The notes under the pieces were generated by a model. It was not told where the DNA came from. It saw only the letters and a program-made list of their open reading frames with translations, and did not search any database. Position numbers and translations under genes: made by a program. Shown piece after piece: positions 27,551 through 37,133 of a stretch of DNA of 64,000 bases. The stretch covers positions 1-64,000 of the forward strand of contig NZ_JASLGE010000043.1 of assembly GCF_030150285.1 (NCBI RefSeq), read 5' to 3'. Numbering within the stretch: the first letter of the stretch is position 1; the number at the start of each line of letters is the position of its first letter. Origin of the DNA: Pseudomonas sp. Its GTDB lineage: Bacteria; Pseudomonadota; Gammaproteobacteria; Pseudomonadales; Pseudomonadaceae.

Positions 27551-27551
27551 A

Positions 27552-27593
27552 AGATCGCGAGCAATCGAGCGTCGATCGGCTGCTCCTACAGGG
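27552..27593. repeat. REP element
   Basis: AGATCGCGAGCAATCGAGCG followed by GCTGCTCCTACAGGG. The same sequence forms the right half of the repeat at 32601-32687. It directly abuts the stop of the cytochrome gene. Confidence 0.75.
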
Positions 27594-27595
27594 CG

Positions 27596-27637
27596 TTTTA
27601 CCACGGCTGGATTCGCCGTGATAAACCTCGGAACTGA
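27596..27637 (+). pseudogene. Remnant resembling the 3' end of a cytochrome b561 gene
   Basis: In frame +, this reads FYHGWIRRDKPRN then TGA. The intact gene 110 bases upstream ends with LYHGWVRRDGVLDS..., so eight consecutive residues match with one conservative change. The DNA also forms a small hairpin (CACGGC/GCCGTG, 27602-27620). It may be the old 3' end of the gene, separated when the REP element arrived, or a duplicated tail. Confidence 0.5.
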
Positions 27638-27646
27638 ATGAGCCCT

Positions 27647-27676
27647 CTGTAGGCACGAGTTTGCTCGCGAGCTTTT
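27647..27676. repeat. Partial REP element
   Basis: CTGTAGGCACGAGTTTGCTCGCGAGCTT is a degenerate relative of TGTAGGAGCGAGCTCGCTCGCG, inverted with respect to the element at 27552. Together they may form a paired element between convergent genes. Confidence 0.6.
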
Positions 27677-27691
27677 CAGGCCCTCACACGG

Positions 27692-30600
27692 TCATTTGAC
27701 TTCCACGGTGCTGAGCCCGTTGCCCTGGCGCTTGACCTGGATTTGCACGGGGATGCGTTCGTGCATCTCCTGAACATGGGAAATCACGCCGACTTTACGG
27801 CCCTGGGCTTGCAGGCCGTCGAGGGCGTCCATCGCCAGTTGCAGGGATTCAGGGTCGAGGCTGCCGAAGCCTTCATCGATAAACAGCGATTCGATTTTTA
27901 ACGTGCTGGAGGCCATTGACGCCAGCCCCAGGGCCAAGGCCAGCGACACCAAAAAGGTTTCACCGCCGGACAGTGAATGCACGGAACGCAGTTCGTCGCC
28001 CATTTCGGTGTCCATCACCAGCAGCCCCAACAGGCTGCCGCCGCGTTTGAGGCGGTAGCGGCGCACCAGTTGGCGCAACTGGGCGTTGGCGTGGTGCACC
28101 AGCAGGTCGAGGTTGTAGGCCTGGGCGATTTTGCGGAATTTATCCCCCGTGCCTGACCCGATCAGGTCGCTGAGCCGTGCCCATCGCTGCCATTCGTCGT
28201 TGGCCTGGTGGATGCGTAGGCTCAGGGCCTGGTTGGCCTGTTGGCGGCGTTCATCTTCACGCTGGCGAGCACGCAGTTCGGCGCTGTGCTGTTCGCTGGC
28301 CGCCAGTTGCCCGTGGACCTCCAACAGGGCGGCTTCGAGGGCGTCGCTGTCGAGGTTGCCGTTGGCCTGGGCCTGATGCTGTTGCAGGCGCTGCTCGCGT
28401 TCGTGCAACAAAACACGGGCTTGCTCGACGGCTTTTTCACTGGCCTGCAAGGTCTGGCGCAGTTCGCGCACGCGGGCTTCGTCATGGCCGAGCAAGTGTT
28501 GCAAGCGCTGATCGTCCAGCCCGGGATGCTGCGCCCGCCACCCGGCAACCTGTGCGCTTAACGTGGCGTGTTCCTGTTGCAGCGTATGCAGCCGCGTCTG
28601 TTGCGCCTTGAGTTCGGCGGCCAGTTGAATCAACTGGCTCGCGGTGGCCTGGAGCGCTTCGCTGGCCTGAGCCTGGGCGAGGCGGGTGTGTTCGACGGCC
28701 TGTTCAAGCTGCTGCTGCCAGACCTCTGCGCTGGCGTAGTCACCGAGCAGGCTTTTGAGGCTTTGCTCGCAGGCCTGTTGCTGGGTGGCTGATTCGGCCA
28801 CCTGCTGGTGCAGGCTGTCCCGTTGTTGCAGGTGGTGGGCCTGCCGGTCTGTTTCGCGCTCGATTTTCTGGGCGCGTTCAGTGTGCTCGGCCTGTTCGTC
28901 ACGCTGCTGTTCCAACTGCGTCAGGCGCTGGCTGACCTGTTGATCCAGGGCCATGAAACAGGCGGAGGGCGTGTCGCACAGGGCCGCAAAGGTGGTCGCG
29001 GGCAACAGGCCCTCAAACGCGTCCTGCTGCTCTTTGAGTTGCTGAGCATCGGCCTTGAGGTGCACCTGTTGCTCGGCCAATTGGCGAGTGGCCTGCTGGT
29101 GGGTGTCGGTGCTGCGCTGGATGTGCTGTTGCAGGCCGGCGGCTTCTTTTTGCAGGTCGAGCAGCACGTTCTGGCGCGCTTCGTCCTGGCTGATGCTGTG
29201 CTGCAATTGGCTCAGGCGCTGGTTCAGCCATGATTCGCGCTGGGCCGGGGCCTGGGCTTGCCACTCGGTGAAGCGCGGGTGCGCTTCAAGGTGCGGCACC
29301 AACGCCTGCTGCTCTTGATGGAGGTGCTCGTGTTGCTGCAAAAATTCTTTTTGCTGGGCAATCAGCCCGCCGACTTTTTCACGTAATTGCGTCAGGGTTT
29401 CCTTGAGCCCATCGACCTCCTGGCGGGCGTTGGCTTCTTCCTGTTCGTCATGACGGCCGAGGCTGTGCAGCAGCGCTTCGGGCTGGTGGTACGGGTGCTC
29501 GTGGCTGCCGCAGACCGGGCACGGCTGCTCGTCCAGCAACTGCCCGCGCAGTTCTTCAACACTGGCGCTGCGCGCCAGCCGCTGGCGTTCCAGCAATTGG
29601 CGAGTGGTGTGCAGCGCCTGTTCGGCCCGTTCCAGCCGGGCTTTGGTCTGAATGCCTTGTTGGCTGAGGCGCTCGCGCTCCTGCTGAACACTGAGCTGTT
29701 TGTGTTGCACGTCTTGCAGGCGGGTGTCCAGCGCCTGCTGGCTGGCGCACAGGCGTTGCAGGTCTTCGAAGGCGCGCTGCTGCTGGCGGTTGGCAGTGAG
29801 CAGGCTGGCCAAGGTTTGCACTTGTTCGTTGATGGCCTGGGGTTCGGCCTGAGCCTCCTGGAACAGAATTTCCAGGGTGTTGCGCAGAGCGTTGAGCTGT
29901 TGCGCGGCTTCGGCGGCGCGCTGCTCAAGGGCGGGCAACTCCTGCTGGCCGGTGTGAAGGGTGTTGCTCAGGCGCACGAGCTGTTGCAGCCGTGAACGGT
30001 AAGCGTCCCAGGCCCCGGCCAAGGGGGCCAGTGCGTGGCTCTGTTCCAACTGCGTGGCCAAGGCCGCGAGCTGCGCCGTGCCGTGTTGTTGGCGTTCGAT
30101 CAGGGTGTTCAGCGCCTGCTGGCCGTCACGGCACGCCTGTTCGGCGTGCTGCTTGAGCGCCTGCTGTTGGCTGAGTGTGTCATTCAGGCGTGTGAGGGTG
30201 GCCTGTTCCAGATGGGCCTGTTGCAGGCGCGGGGCGTTGTCGCGTTGTTGCGCTTGCGCCTGGCTGGCAGCCTGTTCTGCCGCTTCAAGCGCCTGTTGCA
30301 GATGGCTTTGGCGCTGGGTCAGGTCGGCGTGCTGGCGGGTTTGCGCTGCAATCTGCTCGGCCAGCGGCGTCCGTTGCGCGTCCAGCTCGGCCAGCCGGGC
30401 GAACTGATGGCGCTGTGGGGCCAGTTGCTCCAGCAGGTCGAGGGTTTCACGCGGCTCGGCCTCGGCCTGCCAATGGTTTTGCGCCTGTTGCAGCTGCTCG
30501 GCGGCACTGAGCTGTTGCGCCTGTAATTCGTGCAGGGCCTTGAGCCAGGTGTGCTGCTGTTCCAGTTGCTTGAGCTGCACCTGTTGCTGTTTAAGGTGCT

Positions 30601-31333
30601 GTTGGGCCTGGGCGTGCTGCTGGTCCAGCTCGGCACGGGCCTCGGGTTCCAGCGGCGTGAGCCCTACCGCCTGGTCTTGCAACAGCTTGTGGGCTTCCTT
30701 GGCCTCTTTGGCCTTGTCGAACGCGCGCTTGCCCAGGCGCGTATAGAGTGCGGTGTCGGTGAGCTTTTCCAGCAGTTCGCTGCGTTCGTTGTCGTCGGCC
30801 TTGAGAAAGGCGCTGAACTCGCTTTGGGCGAGCATCACCGCCCGGGTGAACTGTTCGAAGTTCAGCCCCAGGCGCGCTTCGAGCTGGACTTTGTAGTCGC
30901 CTTTCTGGCTGGCCAGCAGTTGGTCGCTGTCCAGGTCGCGCAGGCTCTGGCGGCTGGCCTGAAGCTTGCCGGTGGCTTTTTCACGGGCGCGATTGGCCTC
31001 CCAGCGGGCGCGGTAACGACGGCCGTCGATGCCCAGGAAGTCGACTTCGGCAAAGCCTTCGCCGGTGCCTCGGCGCAGCAGGGTGCGCGGGTCGCCGGTG
31101 GCGATTTCACCGTCGGCATCCGGCACCTTGGCGTCACGGCCGGTGTTGTTCAGGCGCGGTACGGCCCCGAACAGTGCCAGGCACAGGGCGTCAAGCAAGG
31201 TGCTTTTACCGGCACCGGTCGGCCCGGTAATGGCAAACAACCCGGCACTGGCCAGCGGCTCGGCGGTGAAGTCCAGCTCAAAGGGGCCGGCCAGCGAGGC
31301 AAGGTTTTTCAGGCGAATGGCGAGGATTTTCAT
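27692..31333 (-). CDS. sbcC: Nuclease SbcCD subunit C
   Basis: 1213 residues, the SMC-like ATPase of the SbcCD complex that cuts DNA hairpins and blocked ends. Walker A is GPTGAGKSTLLDAL near residue 37. The zinc hook CPVC is near residue 603, in the middle of two very long coiled coils rich in Gln, Leu and Ala. The signature segment HSLSGGETFLVSLALALG and Walker B LFIDEGFGSLD are near the C-terminus. Its ATG overlaps the sbcD stop, so both subunits are made together. The coiled coil explains the many long but meaningless frames on the other strand. Confidence 0.96.
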   Translation of the reverse strand: MKILAIRLKNLASLAGPFELDFTAEPLASAGLFAITGPTGAGKSTLLDALCLALFGAVPRLNNTGRDAKVPDADGEIATGDPRTLLRRGTGEGFAEVDFLGIDGRRYRARWEANRAREKATGKLQASRQSLRDLDSDQLLASQKGDYKVQLEARLGLNFEQFTRAVMLAQSEFSAFLKADDNERSELLEKLTDTALYTRLGKRAFDKAKEAKEAHKLLQDQAVGLTPLEPEARAELDQQHAQAQQHLKQQQVQLKQLEQQHTWLKALHELQAQQLSAAEQLQQAQNHWQAEAEPRETLDLLEQLAPQRHQFARLAELDAQRTPLAEQIAAQTRQHADLTQRQSHLQQALEAAEQAASQAQAQQRDNAPRLQQAHLEQATLTRLNDTLSQQQALKQHAEQACRDGQQALNTLIERQQHGTAQLAALATQLEQSHALAPLAGAWDAYRSRLQQLVRLSNTLHTGQQELPALEQRAAEAAQQLNALRNTLEILFQEAQAEPQAINEQVQTLASLLTANRQQQRAFEDLQRLCASQQALDTRLQDVQHKQLSVQQERERLSQQGIQTKARLERAEQALHTTRQLLERQRLARSASVEELRGQLLDEQPCPVCGSHEHPYHQPEALLHSLGRHDEQEEANARQEVDGLKETLTQLREKVGGLIAQQKEFLQQHEHLHQEQQALVPHLEAHPRFTEWQAQAPAQRESWLNQRLSQLQHSISQDEARQNVLLDLQKEAAGLQQHIQRSTDTHQQATRQLAEQQVHLKADAQQLKEQQDAFEGLLPATTFAALCDTPSACFMALDQQVSQRLTQLEQQRDEQAEHTERAQKIERETDRQAHHLQQRDSLHQQVAESATQQQACEQSLKSLLGDYASAEVWQQQLEQAVEHTRLAQAQASEALQATASQLIQLAAELKAQQTRLHTLQQEHATLSAQVAGWRAQHPGLDDQRLQHLLGHDEARVRELRQTLQASEKAVEQARVLLHEREQRLQQHQAQANGNLDSDALEAALLEVHGQLAASEQHSAELRARQREDERRQQANQALSLRIHQANDEWQRWARLSDLIGSGTGDKFRKIAQAYNLDLLVHHANAQLRQLVRRYRLKRGGSLLGLLVMDTEMGDELRSVHSLSGGETFLVSLALALGLASMASSTLKIESLFIDEGFGSLDPESLQLAMDALDGLQAQGRKVGVISHVQEMHERIPVQIQVKRQGNGLSTVEVK

Positions 31334-32574
31334 GGCTGTTCACCTTCCAACTGCACGTCTTGCACCAGCACGGCAAAGTCCTGGAGCGTTTGTTCGCAGG
31401 CTTCGCTGCCGTAGCTGTCCAGCCAGGCGCGGCTGAACAGTTCCTGGGGGGTCAACTGGTCGAGTTCGATCAGCCCGGCACTGCCGTCATCGCTCGCGCT
31501 GCGGCCCGCCCCGGCGTATTCGGCGCTGATGCGCACCAGCCGCACCGACTTGCCTTGCAGGGCCGTCTCGATTTGCTGGCGCAGGTCGGGTTGCGGCTCG
31601 TCCAGCACCACGCGCACTTCAAGCCATGGCTGGCGCTGGGTGTCAGCCAGCAGGTCGACGTCGGGCAACTCGGCCACTTGCTCAAGGATCGCCGCCAGCG
31701 GTGCCGGGCCCATGCGTTGCAGGTTGACGGCGCGAGGAATCACGCGTGGCTCGACGCTGACCAGGGTTTCGCCGTCCAGCCGCACGTCGAGAATCTGGTG
31801 CACGTAGCCGATTTCGGAGAACGACAGCGGGATCGGTGAGCCGCAATAGCGGATGCGCTCTTCACTGTTGACCCGCTGCGGCTTGTGCAAATGCCCCAGC
31901 GCCACATAGCTGATGCTGGGGCCGAACAGGCTGGCGGGCAGGGCTTCGGCGTTGCCGATGATCAGGCTGCGCTCGGAGTCTTCTGAGACGGAACCGCCCG
32001 CCATATGGGCGTGGCTGATGGCAATCAGCGCCTGGCCGGGCTGGCGCTTGGCAGTGGCTGCCGCGATCAGCCATTCATGCACCTGGCCAATGCCGCGCAG
32101 GTAGTCATCGCCCAGGTGCGCGCCAGTGACTTCGGCGGGGCGCAAGAAGGGCAGTGCCAGGCACCAGGCGGCGATGGCACCGCTGGCGTCAGGCAAGGGG
32201 ATCAGCAGGCGTTCGGCGTCCAGTTGCCCATCGTCGAGCCACAGCACCCGGCCCAGTGCATGGGCCCGCAAGCGGCGCATCAACGGTGCGGGCAGTTCGA
32301 TGCGCGACCCCGAGTCGTGGTTGCCGGCGATCATCACGATGGTCAGTGCGGGGTGTTGCTCGTGGGCGCTGACGATAAAGTCGTACAGGCGTTCCTGGGC
32401 TTTGACCGAGGGGTTGACGGTGTCGAAGATGTCCCCGGCAATCAGCAGAACGTCCGGGCGTTCACTGGCCAGTTGGGCGAGCAGCCAGGCCAGGAAACAG
32501 GCGTGTTCGAAGTCGCGTTCCTGGCCATGGAGGCTTTGCCCCAGGTGCCAGTCGGAAGTGTGAAACAGGCGCAT
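31330..32574 (-). CDS. sbcD: Nuclease SbcCD subunit D
   Basis: 414 residues, the Mre11-like manganese phosphoesterase that supplies the nuclease activity. Motifs read HTSDWHLGQ near the N-terminus, AGDIFD, GNHDSG, then SHAHMAGG and GHLHKPQ, supplying the metal ligands. The frame is open far upstream, but MRLFHTSDWHLG is the conserved start. A REP pair separates it from the Bat operon, so it is probably expressed separately with sbcC. Confidence 0.96.
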   Translation of the reverse strand: MRLFHTSDWHLGQSLHGQERDFEHACFLAWLLAQLASERPDVLLIAGDIFDTVNPSVKAQERLYDFIVSAHEQHPALTIVMIAGNHDSGSRIELPAPLMRRLRAHALGRVLWLDDGQLDAERLLIPLPDASGAIAAWCLALPFLRPAEVTGAHLGDDYLRGIGQVHEWLIAAATAKRQPGQALIAISHAHMAGGSVSEDSERSLIIGNAEALPASLFGPSISYVALGHLHKPQRVNSEERIRYCGSPIPLSFSEIGYVHQILDVRLDGETLVSVEPRVIPRAVNLQRMGPAPLAAILEQVAELPDVDLLADTQRQPWLEVRVVLDEPQPDLRQQIETALQGKSVRLVRISAEYAGAGRSASDDGSAGLIELDQLTPQELFSRAWLDSYGSEACEQTLQDFAVLVQDVQLEGEQP

Positions 32575-32600
32575 GAGAGAGTCCGTAAAGTGTTTGACCC

Positions 32601-32687
32601 TGTAGGAGCGAGCTCGCTCGCGATCTTTTGATATTTTGATCTTTAAAAAATCGCGAGCAATCGAGCGTCGACCGGCTGCTCCTACAG
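32601..32687. repeat. Paired REP element with full inverted arms
   Basis: TGTAGGAGC (32601-32609) and GCTCCTACA (32678-32686) are perfect outer arms. Inside are GAGCTCGCTCGCGATC and, inverted, ATCGCGAGCAATCGAGCG. It lies between batD and sbcD, which are co-directional, and may reduce read-through. Confidence 0.85.
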
Positions 32688-32695
32688 GGTAGAAA

Positions 32696-34330
32696 TTATT
32701 TAGGGTAGAGCGGCGGCAGGCTGCTGGGCTCACTGCCTGTCTCTTGTTCGCGTTCGGTGGCCGGGATGCTGCCGATGGCTTTCCACAGTTCTTCACCTTG
32801 CCAGTACTGGCCGGTTTCGCTGTACAGCGCGCCATTGAGCCCGTCGAGGGCGTCCGAAAGCAGTACAAAGCGGGCGGCCATGTCCGCCAGGGTTTCCGGT
32901 TGTTGCCGGGCCCAGGCGTCCAGCGCCTGGCGAGTGGCCTGGGGGTCGTTGGCCAGGCACGCACGTTTGAGGTCATCGAGCAGGCTGCGCGGGCTGGGTC
33001 CGGTTTGTGCTGCACGCAAAATGGCCGGTTGCCGGCGGGCGCGCCACCACAGGCCAACACCGGCCAGGGTGGTGCAGGCGAAAAACAGGGTGCTCAGTTG
33101 CCAGAGCCACAGCGGCGAGGTGGCCGTGAGCGACGAGGACGCGGCGTTGACCGGTGTTTCGACGGCCTGATTCGGGTTGGCCGCCACCTGCAACGTGCGC
33201 GCGGGCAAGTAAGTGCGCTCCAGGCGGTCGACATGGGTGTTCCACCACACCACTTCCACGGCGGGCAGCTCGACTTGGCCGACGCGCGTAGGCACCAGGG
33301 CTTCGCGTTCTTCGCGGCTGCCAATCAAACCGTTCTCGGTGATCTGGTTGCTCAGTTGTGGCATGTCGGGGTAGCGCCGCAAGCTGTTGACGTCGGTGGC
33401 GGGCAGGGCCGGCAATTGCGCGCTGGACAGGCCTTCGGCCTTGAGCGTGAGGGTGCGGGTCAGCGAATCTCCGACCTGGCAATGGTCAGGCTCGGGGTTC
33501 CAGGTTTCGCTGAGGCTCAAGCTGCGGGCCGGCAACCACGGCGCGGTGGCCGGGTAGTTCTCCGGTTTGGGCTTGACGTTGAGGGTGACCTCGGTGGAGC
33601 TGATGTGCACCAGTTTGCCGGGTTTGGGGCCCAGCGGGGCCGGGGTGCTGGCGGGTTGGCTGTCGACTTGGGTGGCGCTGAAGGTTTGCGCCGGGATGAC
33701 CAGTTCGCCGCTGTGCTGCGGGTACACGCCATAGCGCACTTCAATCACGCCGTGGCGCACGCCGTTGATCATTTTCTCGTAGGTGCGCGGCTCGCCCAGT
33801 TGCTCAACGAGGGCGTCGGGCACGTGCATCGGGGTCAGGCTGCTGTCGTCGTAGAGTGCCACTGAGTGGTAGAGGCGCAGGGTCAGAATGGCCTGGGCCT
33901 GGACGTACACGCTGGGCTGATCAAGGCTGACTTCGCTGAAAATCGGGGCCAACTCGCTGTCGCTGGTGGCACCTTGGGTGACGGTCAGCGTGATCGGCAG
34001 GCTGCGAGAGTCGCCCACTTGCAACGGCGGCAACGTCAGCGTGCCGGTTTTCCGGGGTTGCAGGGTGATGATCCAGCGGGTGCCGGCTTTATTACTGTCA
34101 CTGAGGTTGGTGAGCTGGTTGACCTGGCGGGTGCCGCGCACTTCAAACAGGTTGTCCAGTGGGGCCAGGTCCGGTTTGCCAAATTGCGTGGCGTCGGTGG
34201 ACTCCAGAGTCAGTTCCAGGGTTTCGCCCAGGTTGAGCTGATCGCGGTCGACACTGGCCACCAGGCCTTCGCCATGGGCGCTCAAGGACCAGCTGCATAG
34301 CAAGAGAAGCAGGGCGCAGATGCGGTTCAT
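32696..34330 (-). CDS. BatD-like protein
   Basis: 544 residues. A signal peptide (CALLLLLCSWSLSAHGEG) leads into an exported beta-rich region (LVASVDRDQLNLGETLELTLE, LTLPPLQVGDSRSLPITLTV), then one membrane helix near 420 (LWQLSTLFFACTTLAGVGLWW) and a short cytoplasmic tail. This is the BatD layout. It is last in the MoxR-Bat operon, its ATG overlapping the stop of the VWA/TPR gene. Bat systems are linked to stress or oxygen tolerance and envelope integrity, without a defined biochemical role. Confidence 0.87.
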   Translation of the reverse strand: MNRICALLLLLCSWSLSAHGEGLVASVDRDQLNLGETLELTLESTDATQFGKPDLAPLDNLFEVRGTRQVNQLTNLSDSNKAGTRWIITLQPRKTGTLTLPPLQVGDSRSLPITLTVTQGATSDSELAPIFSEVSLDQPSVYVQAQAILTLRLYHSVALYDDSSLTPMHVPDALVEQLGEPRTYEKMINGVRHGVIEVRYGVYPQHSGELVIPAQTFSATQVDSQPASTPAPLGPKPGKLVHISSTEVTLNVKPKPENYPATAPWLPARSLSLSETWNPEPDHCQVGDSLTRTLTLKAEGLSSAQLPALPATDVNSLRRYPDMPQLSNQITENGLIGSREEREALVPTRVGQVELPAVEVVWWNTHVDRLERTYLPARTLQVAANPNQAVETPVNAASSSLTATSPLWLWQLSTLFFACTTLAGVGLWWRARRQPAILRAAQTGPSPRSLLDDLKRACLANDPQATRQALDAWARQQPETLADMAARFVLLSDALDGLNGALYSETGQYWQGEELWKAIGSIPATEREQETGSEPSSLPPLYPK

Positions 34331-36060
34331 TGGGGCGTGTCCTGATGCTGCTGTTGTTCGTACCAGAATTTGCGTCGCAACAGTTCGCTGGGGTTGTCAG
34401 GGATCTGTCTGAGCCATTGTTCCAGCGCCTGGCGGTGTTCGTCATCGAGGGTGTCGGACGTGGCCGCAGGCGGCGCGGTGGTGGGTTCATCGGGTTCGTC
34501 ACCCGGCTCGGCGGTGTGCGGTGACGGTTGGGGTGCGTCGTCGCTGCCGGCCTGTGCGGCGGGGTCGGTGGCCGTCGCACTGTGTTCCTGGGGTTGCTGC
34601 TCGCCGCTGGCGCTGCTGGTGCCGGTGCTGATGGACGGCTCGGGCTCGTCAGGCGGGTTGGCGTCGGTGTTGGCGGGCGGCTCGGGGGTGTTGTCGACGC
34701 GTTGCTGTTCAAGCAACTGCTCGACCAAGGCTTTGTTGTGTGCGGCTACCTGCAGGTCCGGTTGCCGTTCCAGGGCTTGCTCGTAGGCATCGATGGCGGC
34801 TTCGAGTTCACCGTTCATGGCCAGGGCGTTGCCGCGGTTGTAGTGGGCGCTGGCGGTGTTGGCTTCGGCGAAGCGCTGGGCGGCACCGGCATAGTCGCCC
34901 GTCTGGTAGAGCGCAATACCTTGCCACTGCACGTCTTCAAAGTGCTGTGCCGCTTGCAGCGGTTTTTTTTGTTCCAGCAAACGCTGGCCCTGTTGGTCGG
35001 GGCGCAGCCAGAGGTCGGTGAAGCTCAGGGCATAGCTGGGTTGGGGCAACATAAACAATAGCGGTAAACAGAACAGCCAGCCCCGGCGCCCGGCACACGC
35101 GGCCAGCAGCAACAGGGGCAGCAGCAACCAGTAACCCTGATCGGCCCATGTGTCGAGGCGCAGGGTCTGGCCGTCTTCCCGCACCCGCGAAGGCCCTTCC
35201 AGCAGGCCCAGGCCGCGCAAGTCGTTGTCATCGAGCCGCGCCTGACGATAGCGACCGTTTACGTCCCGGGCGAAGGCCCGCAGGCTGGGGCTGTCGAGGC
35301 GCGGCAACAAAATTGCGCCCTGTTCGTCCTTGAGCAGTTGGCCGCTTTCGTCCATGACCGGCGCCCCTTCACGGCTGCCGACGCCGAGCATCAGCAGTTG
35401 CGGCGCGTGGCCGCTCAAGGCCTCGCGGATGCCGTTGCGTTCTTGTTCGGACAGCGCTGAGGTAATCAACAGCAAGCGGCCTTGCCCCAAGGCACCCTGA
35501 TCCAGCAGTTCAACGGCTTTGGCCACCGCGAGGTCAGCGCGATGGCCCGGCTGCGGCATGATCGAGGGCTTGAGGGCTTCGAGCAGGTTACGGCTGGTGG
35601 CCAGGTCGTCGGACAGCGGCACCAGCGTGTGGGCGCTGCCGGCGTACACGATCACGGCCGTTTGCGCATCGGCGCGGCTTTGCAACAGGTCGTACAGCTT
35701 GCGCCGGGCCTGCTCCAAGCGGTTGGGCGAGGTGTCGGTGGCGAGCATGTCGGGGGTGAGTTGCAGCATCACCACCAGCGGATCGACGGGTTTTTGGCTG
35801 ACCTGTTCAAGGCGTTGCCAGCTCGGCCCGGTCAGTGCCAGCACGGCCAGCAGCCAGGCCAGCCCCAGCAGCACCCACGGCGACTTGCGGTCACGGCTGT
35901 CGCCGGCGCTGAGCAAGGCCTGATGAAACGCTTTGGGCAGGATCATCTGCCAGCGCCCGATGCGCTTTTTGCGGTGCCAGAGTTTCCACAGCAATACGCT
36001 GAGCAGCGGCAGGGCCAGCAGCCACTCGGGGCGCAACGCGTGGGGCCACAGCGCGTTCAT
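34327..36060 (-). CDS. BatB/BatC-like fusion: VWA domain plus TPR repeats
   Basis: 577 residues from the ATG at 36060. Two N-terminal membrane helices (ALPLLSVLLWKLWH and PWVLLGLAWLLAVLAL) precede a VWA domain of about 220 residues. Another membrane pair follows near 310-345, then TPR units (QGIALYQTGDYAGAAQRF, HYNRGNALAMNGELEAAI) and an acidic, Pro/Ser/Thr-rich tail. The position of the MIDAS DxSxS motif reads MLQLTPDMLATD, so the metal site is altered. It overlaps both neighbours by four bases. Probably a scaffold with BatA. Confidence 0.85.
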   Translation of the reverse strand: MNALWPHALRPEWLLALPLLSVLLWKLWHRKKRIGRWQMILPKAFHQALLSAGDSRDRKSPWVLLGLAWLLAVLALTGPSWQRLEQVSQKPVDPLVVMLQLTPDMLATDTSPNRLEQARRKLYDLLQSRADAQTAVIVYAGSAHTLVPLSDDLATSRNLLEALKPSIMPQPGHRADLAVAKAVELLDQGALGQGRLLLITSALSEQERNGIREALSGHAPQLLMLGVGSREGAPVMDESGQLLKDEQGAILLPRLDSPSLRAFARDVNGRYRQARLDDNDLRGLGLLEGPSRVREDGQTLRLDTWADQGYWLLLPLLLLAACAGRRGWLFCLPLLFMLPQPSYALSFTDLWLRPDQQGQRLLEQKKPLQAAQHFEDVQWQGIALYQTGDYAGAAQRFAEANTASAHYNRGNALAMNGELEAAIDAYEQALERQPDLQVAAHNKALVEQLLEQQRVDNTPEPPANTDANPPDEPEPSISTGTSSASGEQQPQEHSATATDPAAQAGSDDAPQPSPHTAEPGDEPDEPTTAPPAATSDTLDDEHRQALEQWLRQIPDNPSELLRRKFWYEQQQHQDTPQ

Positions 36061-37133
36061 CGGCGTGTCCGCAGGCGCAGGCGTTTGAGTCGGCTGCGCC
36101 AGTGGGTGTGTTGTTGCACGACGTGCTCCTTGCTCAGCCAATGGCGCAGCGGGTGGTTGGGCCAGCGTTCGCGGATGACCAGCAGCACGCTCAGCAGCAG
36201 GGCACCTGCCAGTGGCCAGGAGTAGAGCGCGCGCGTAGGGCGCGCCTGGGTGGGTTGCTGAGCCACGGGTTCGAGTTGGTCGAGGGTGTCTTTGATCGCG
36301 GCCAGTTCCTGACCATCACGGGCGCGGAAATACTGGCCGCGGGTGATCTGGGCAATGTTCTGTAGTTCGGCTTCATCCAGATCCACGCCGGGGTTGAGGC
36401 CGAACACGCCTTGGGCGCTGCTGTCCTGGGGGTCGGCACCAATGCCGATCGGGTAGATCCGCACGCCTTCCTCGGCTGCCAGCCGGGCGGCGGTCAACGG
36501 GGCGATCTGGCCGCCATTGTTCGCGCCGTCCGTGACCAGAATCAGCACGCGACTTTGCGCCGGGCGTTGGCGCAGGCGTTTCAGGGCCAGGCCGATGGCG
36601 TCGCCAATGGCCGTGTTCTTGCCGGCAATACCGATGCGCGCTTCGTCGAGCCAGGTACGCACGGTGTGGCGGTCGAAAGTGAGCGGTGATTGCAGGTACG
36701 CCTGGCTGCCGAACAGGATCAAGCCCACGCGGTCACCTTCACGGTTTTCCAGAAAGTCCCCGAGCAGGGTTTTCACCAGGTCAAGGCGGGACAGGTCTTC
36801 GTTTTGCCAGTGCATGTCCGGGAAATCCATGGAGCCCGACACATCCACCGCCACCAGCAGGTCGCGGCCACTGGCGGCAATCGGCAGCGGTTCACCGAGC
36901 CATTGCGGGCGAGCGGCGGCCGTTAACAGCAGCAACCAGAGCAACCAGTACGGCGCTTGCTGGCGCCAGGAGGGCAGCGTGCTGCGGGCCTTGCGCCGGG
37001 CCAGCTCTTCAAGGTCGGCTAAAAAGCTGACCTTCAGCGCGGCTTCGCCACTGTCGGCGGGCGGCAGGATGCGCCGCATCAACCACGGCAGTGGTAGCAG
37101 GGCGAAGAGCCAGGGCCAGGCGAACTCAAACAT
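36057..37133 (-). CDS. BatA-like VWA-domain membrane protein
   Basis: 358 residues. N-terminal helix (FAWPWLFALLPLPWLM), a second helix near 60-75, then a VWA domain with intact MIDAS motif DVSGSMDF (near 94) and the later LVTDGANNGG. A C-terminal helix (ALYSWPLAGALLLSVLLVI) anchors it again. Unlike its neighbour it keeps the metal-binding residues. Its start overlaps the DUF4381 gene end by eight bases. Confidence 0.9.
   Translation of the reverse strand: MFEFAWPWLFALLPLPWLMRRILPPADSGEAALKVSFLADLEELARRKARSTLPSWRQQAPYWLLWLLLLTAAARPQWLGEPLPIAASGRDLLVAVDVSGSMDFPDMHWQNEDLSRLDLVKTLLGDFLENREGDRVGLILFGSQAYLQSPLTFDRHTVRTWLDEARIGIAGKNTAIGDAIGLALKRLRQRPAQSRVLILVTDGANNGGQIAPLTAARLAAEEGVRIYPIGIGADPQDSSAQGVFGLNPGVDLDEAELQNIAQITRGQYFRARDGQELAAIKDTLDQLEPVAQQPTQARPTRALYSWPLAGALLLSVLLVIRERWPNHPLRHWLSKEHVVQQHTHWRSRLKRLRLRTRR

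Noticed and set aside
30530..31414. Several long plus-strand frames across sbcC, the largest 294 codons
   Set aside because: They mirror the sbcC coiled coil and its N-terminal domain, giving Leu/Gly-rich nonsense without any motif.
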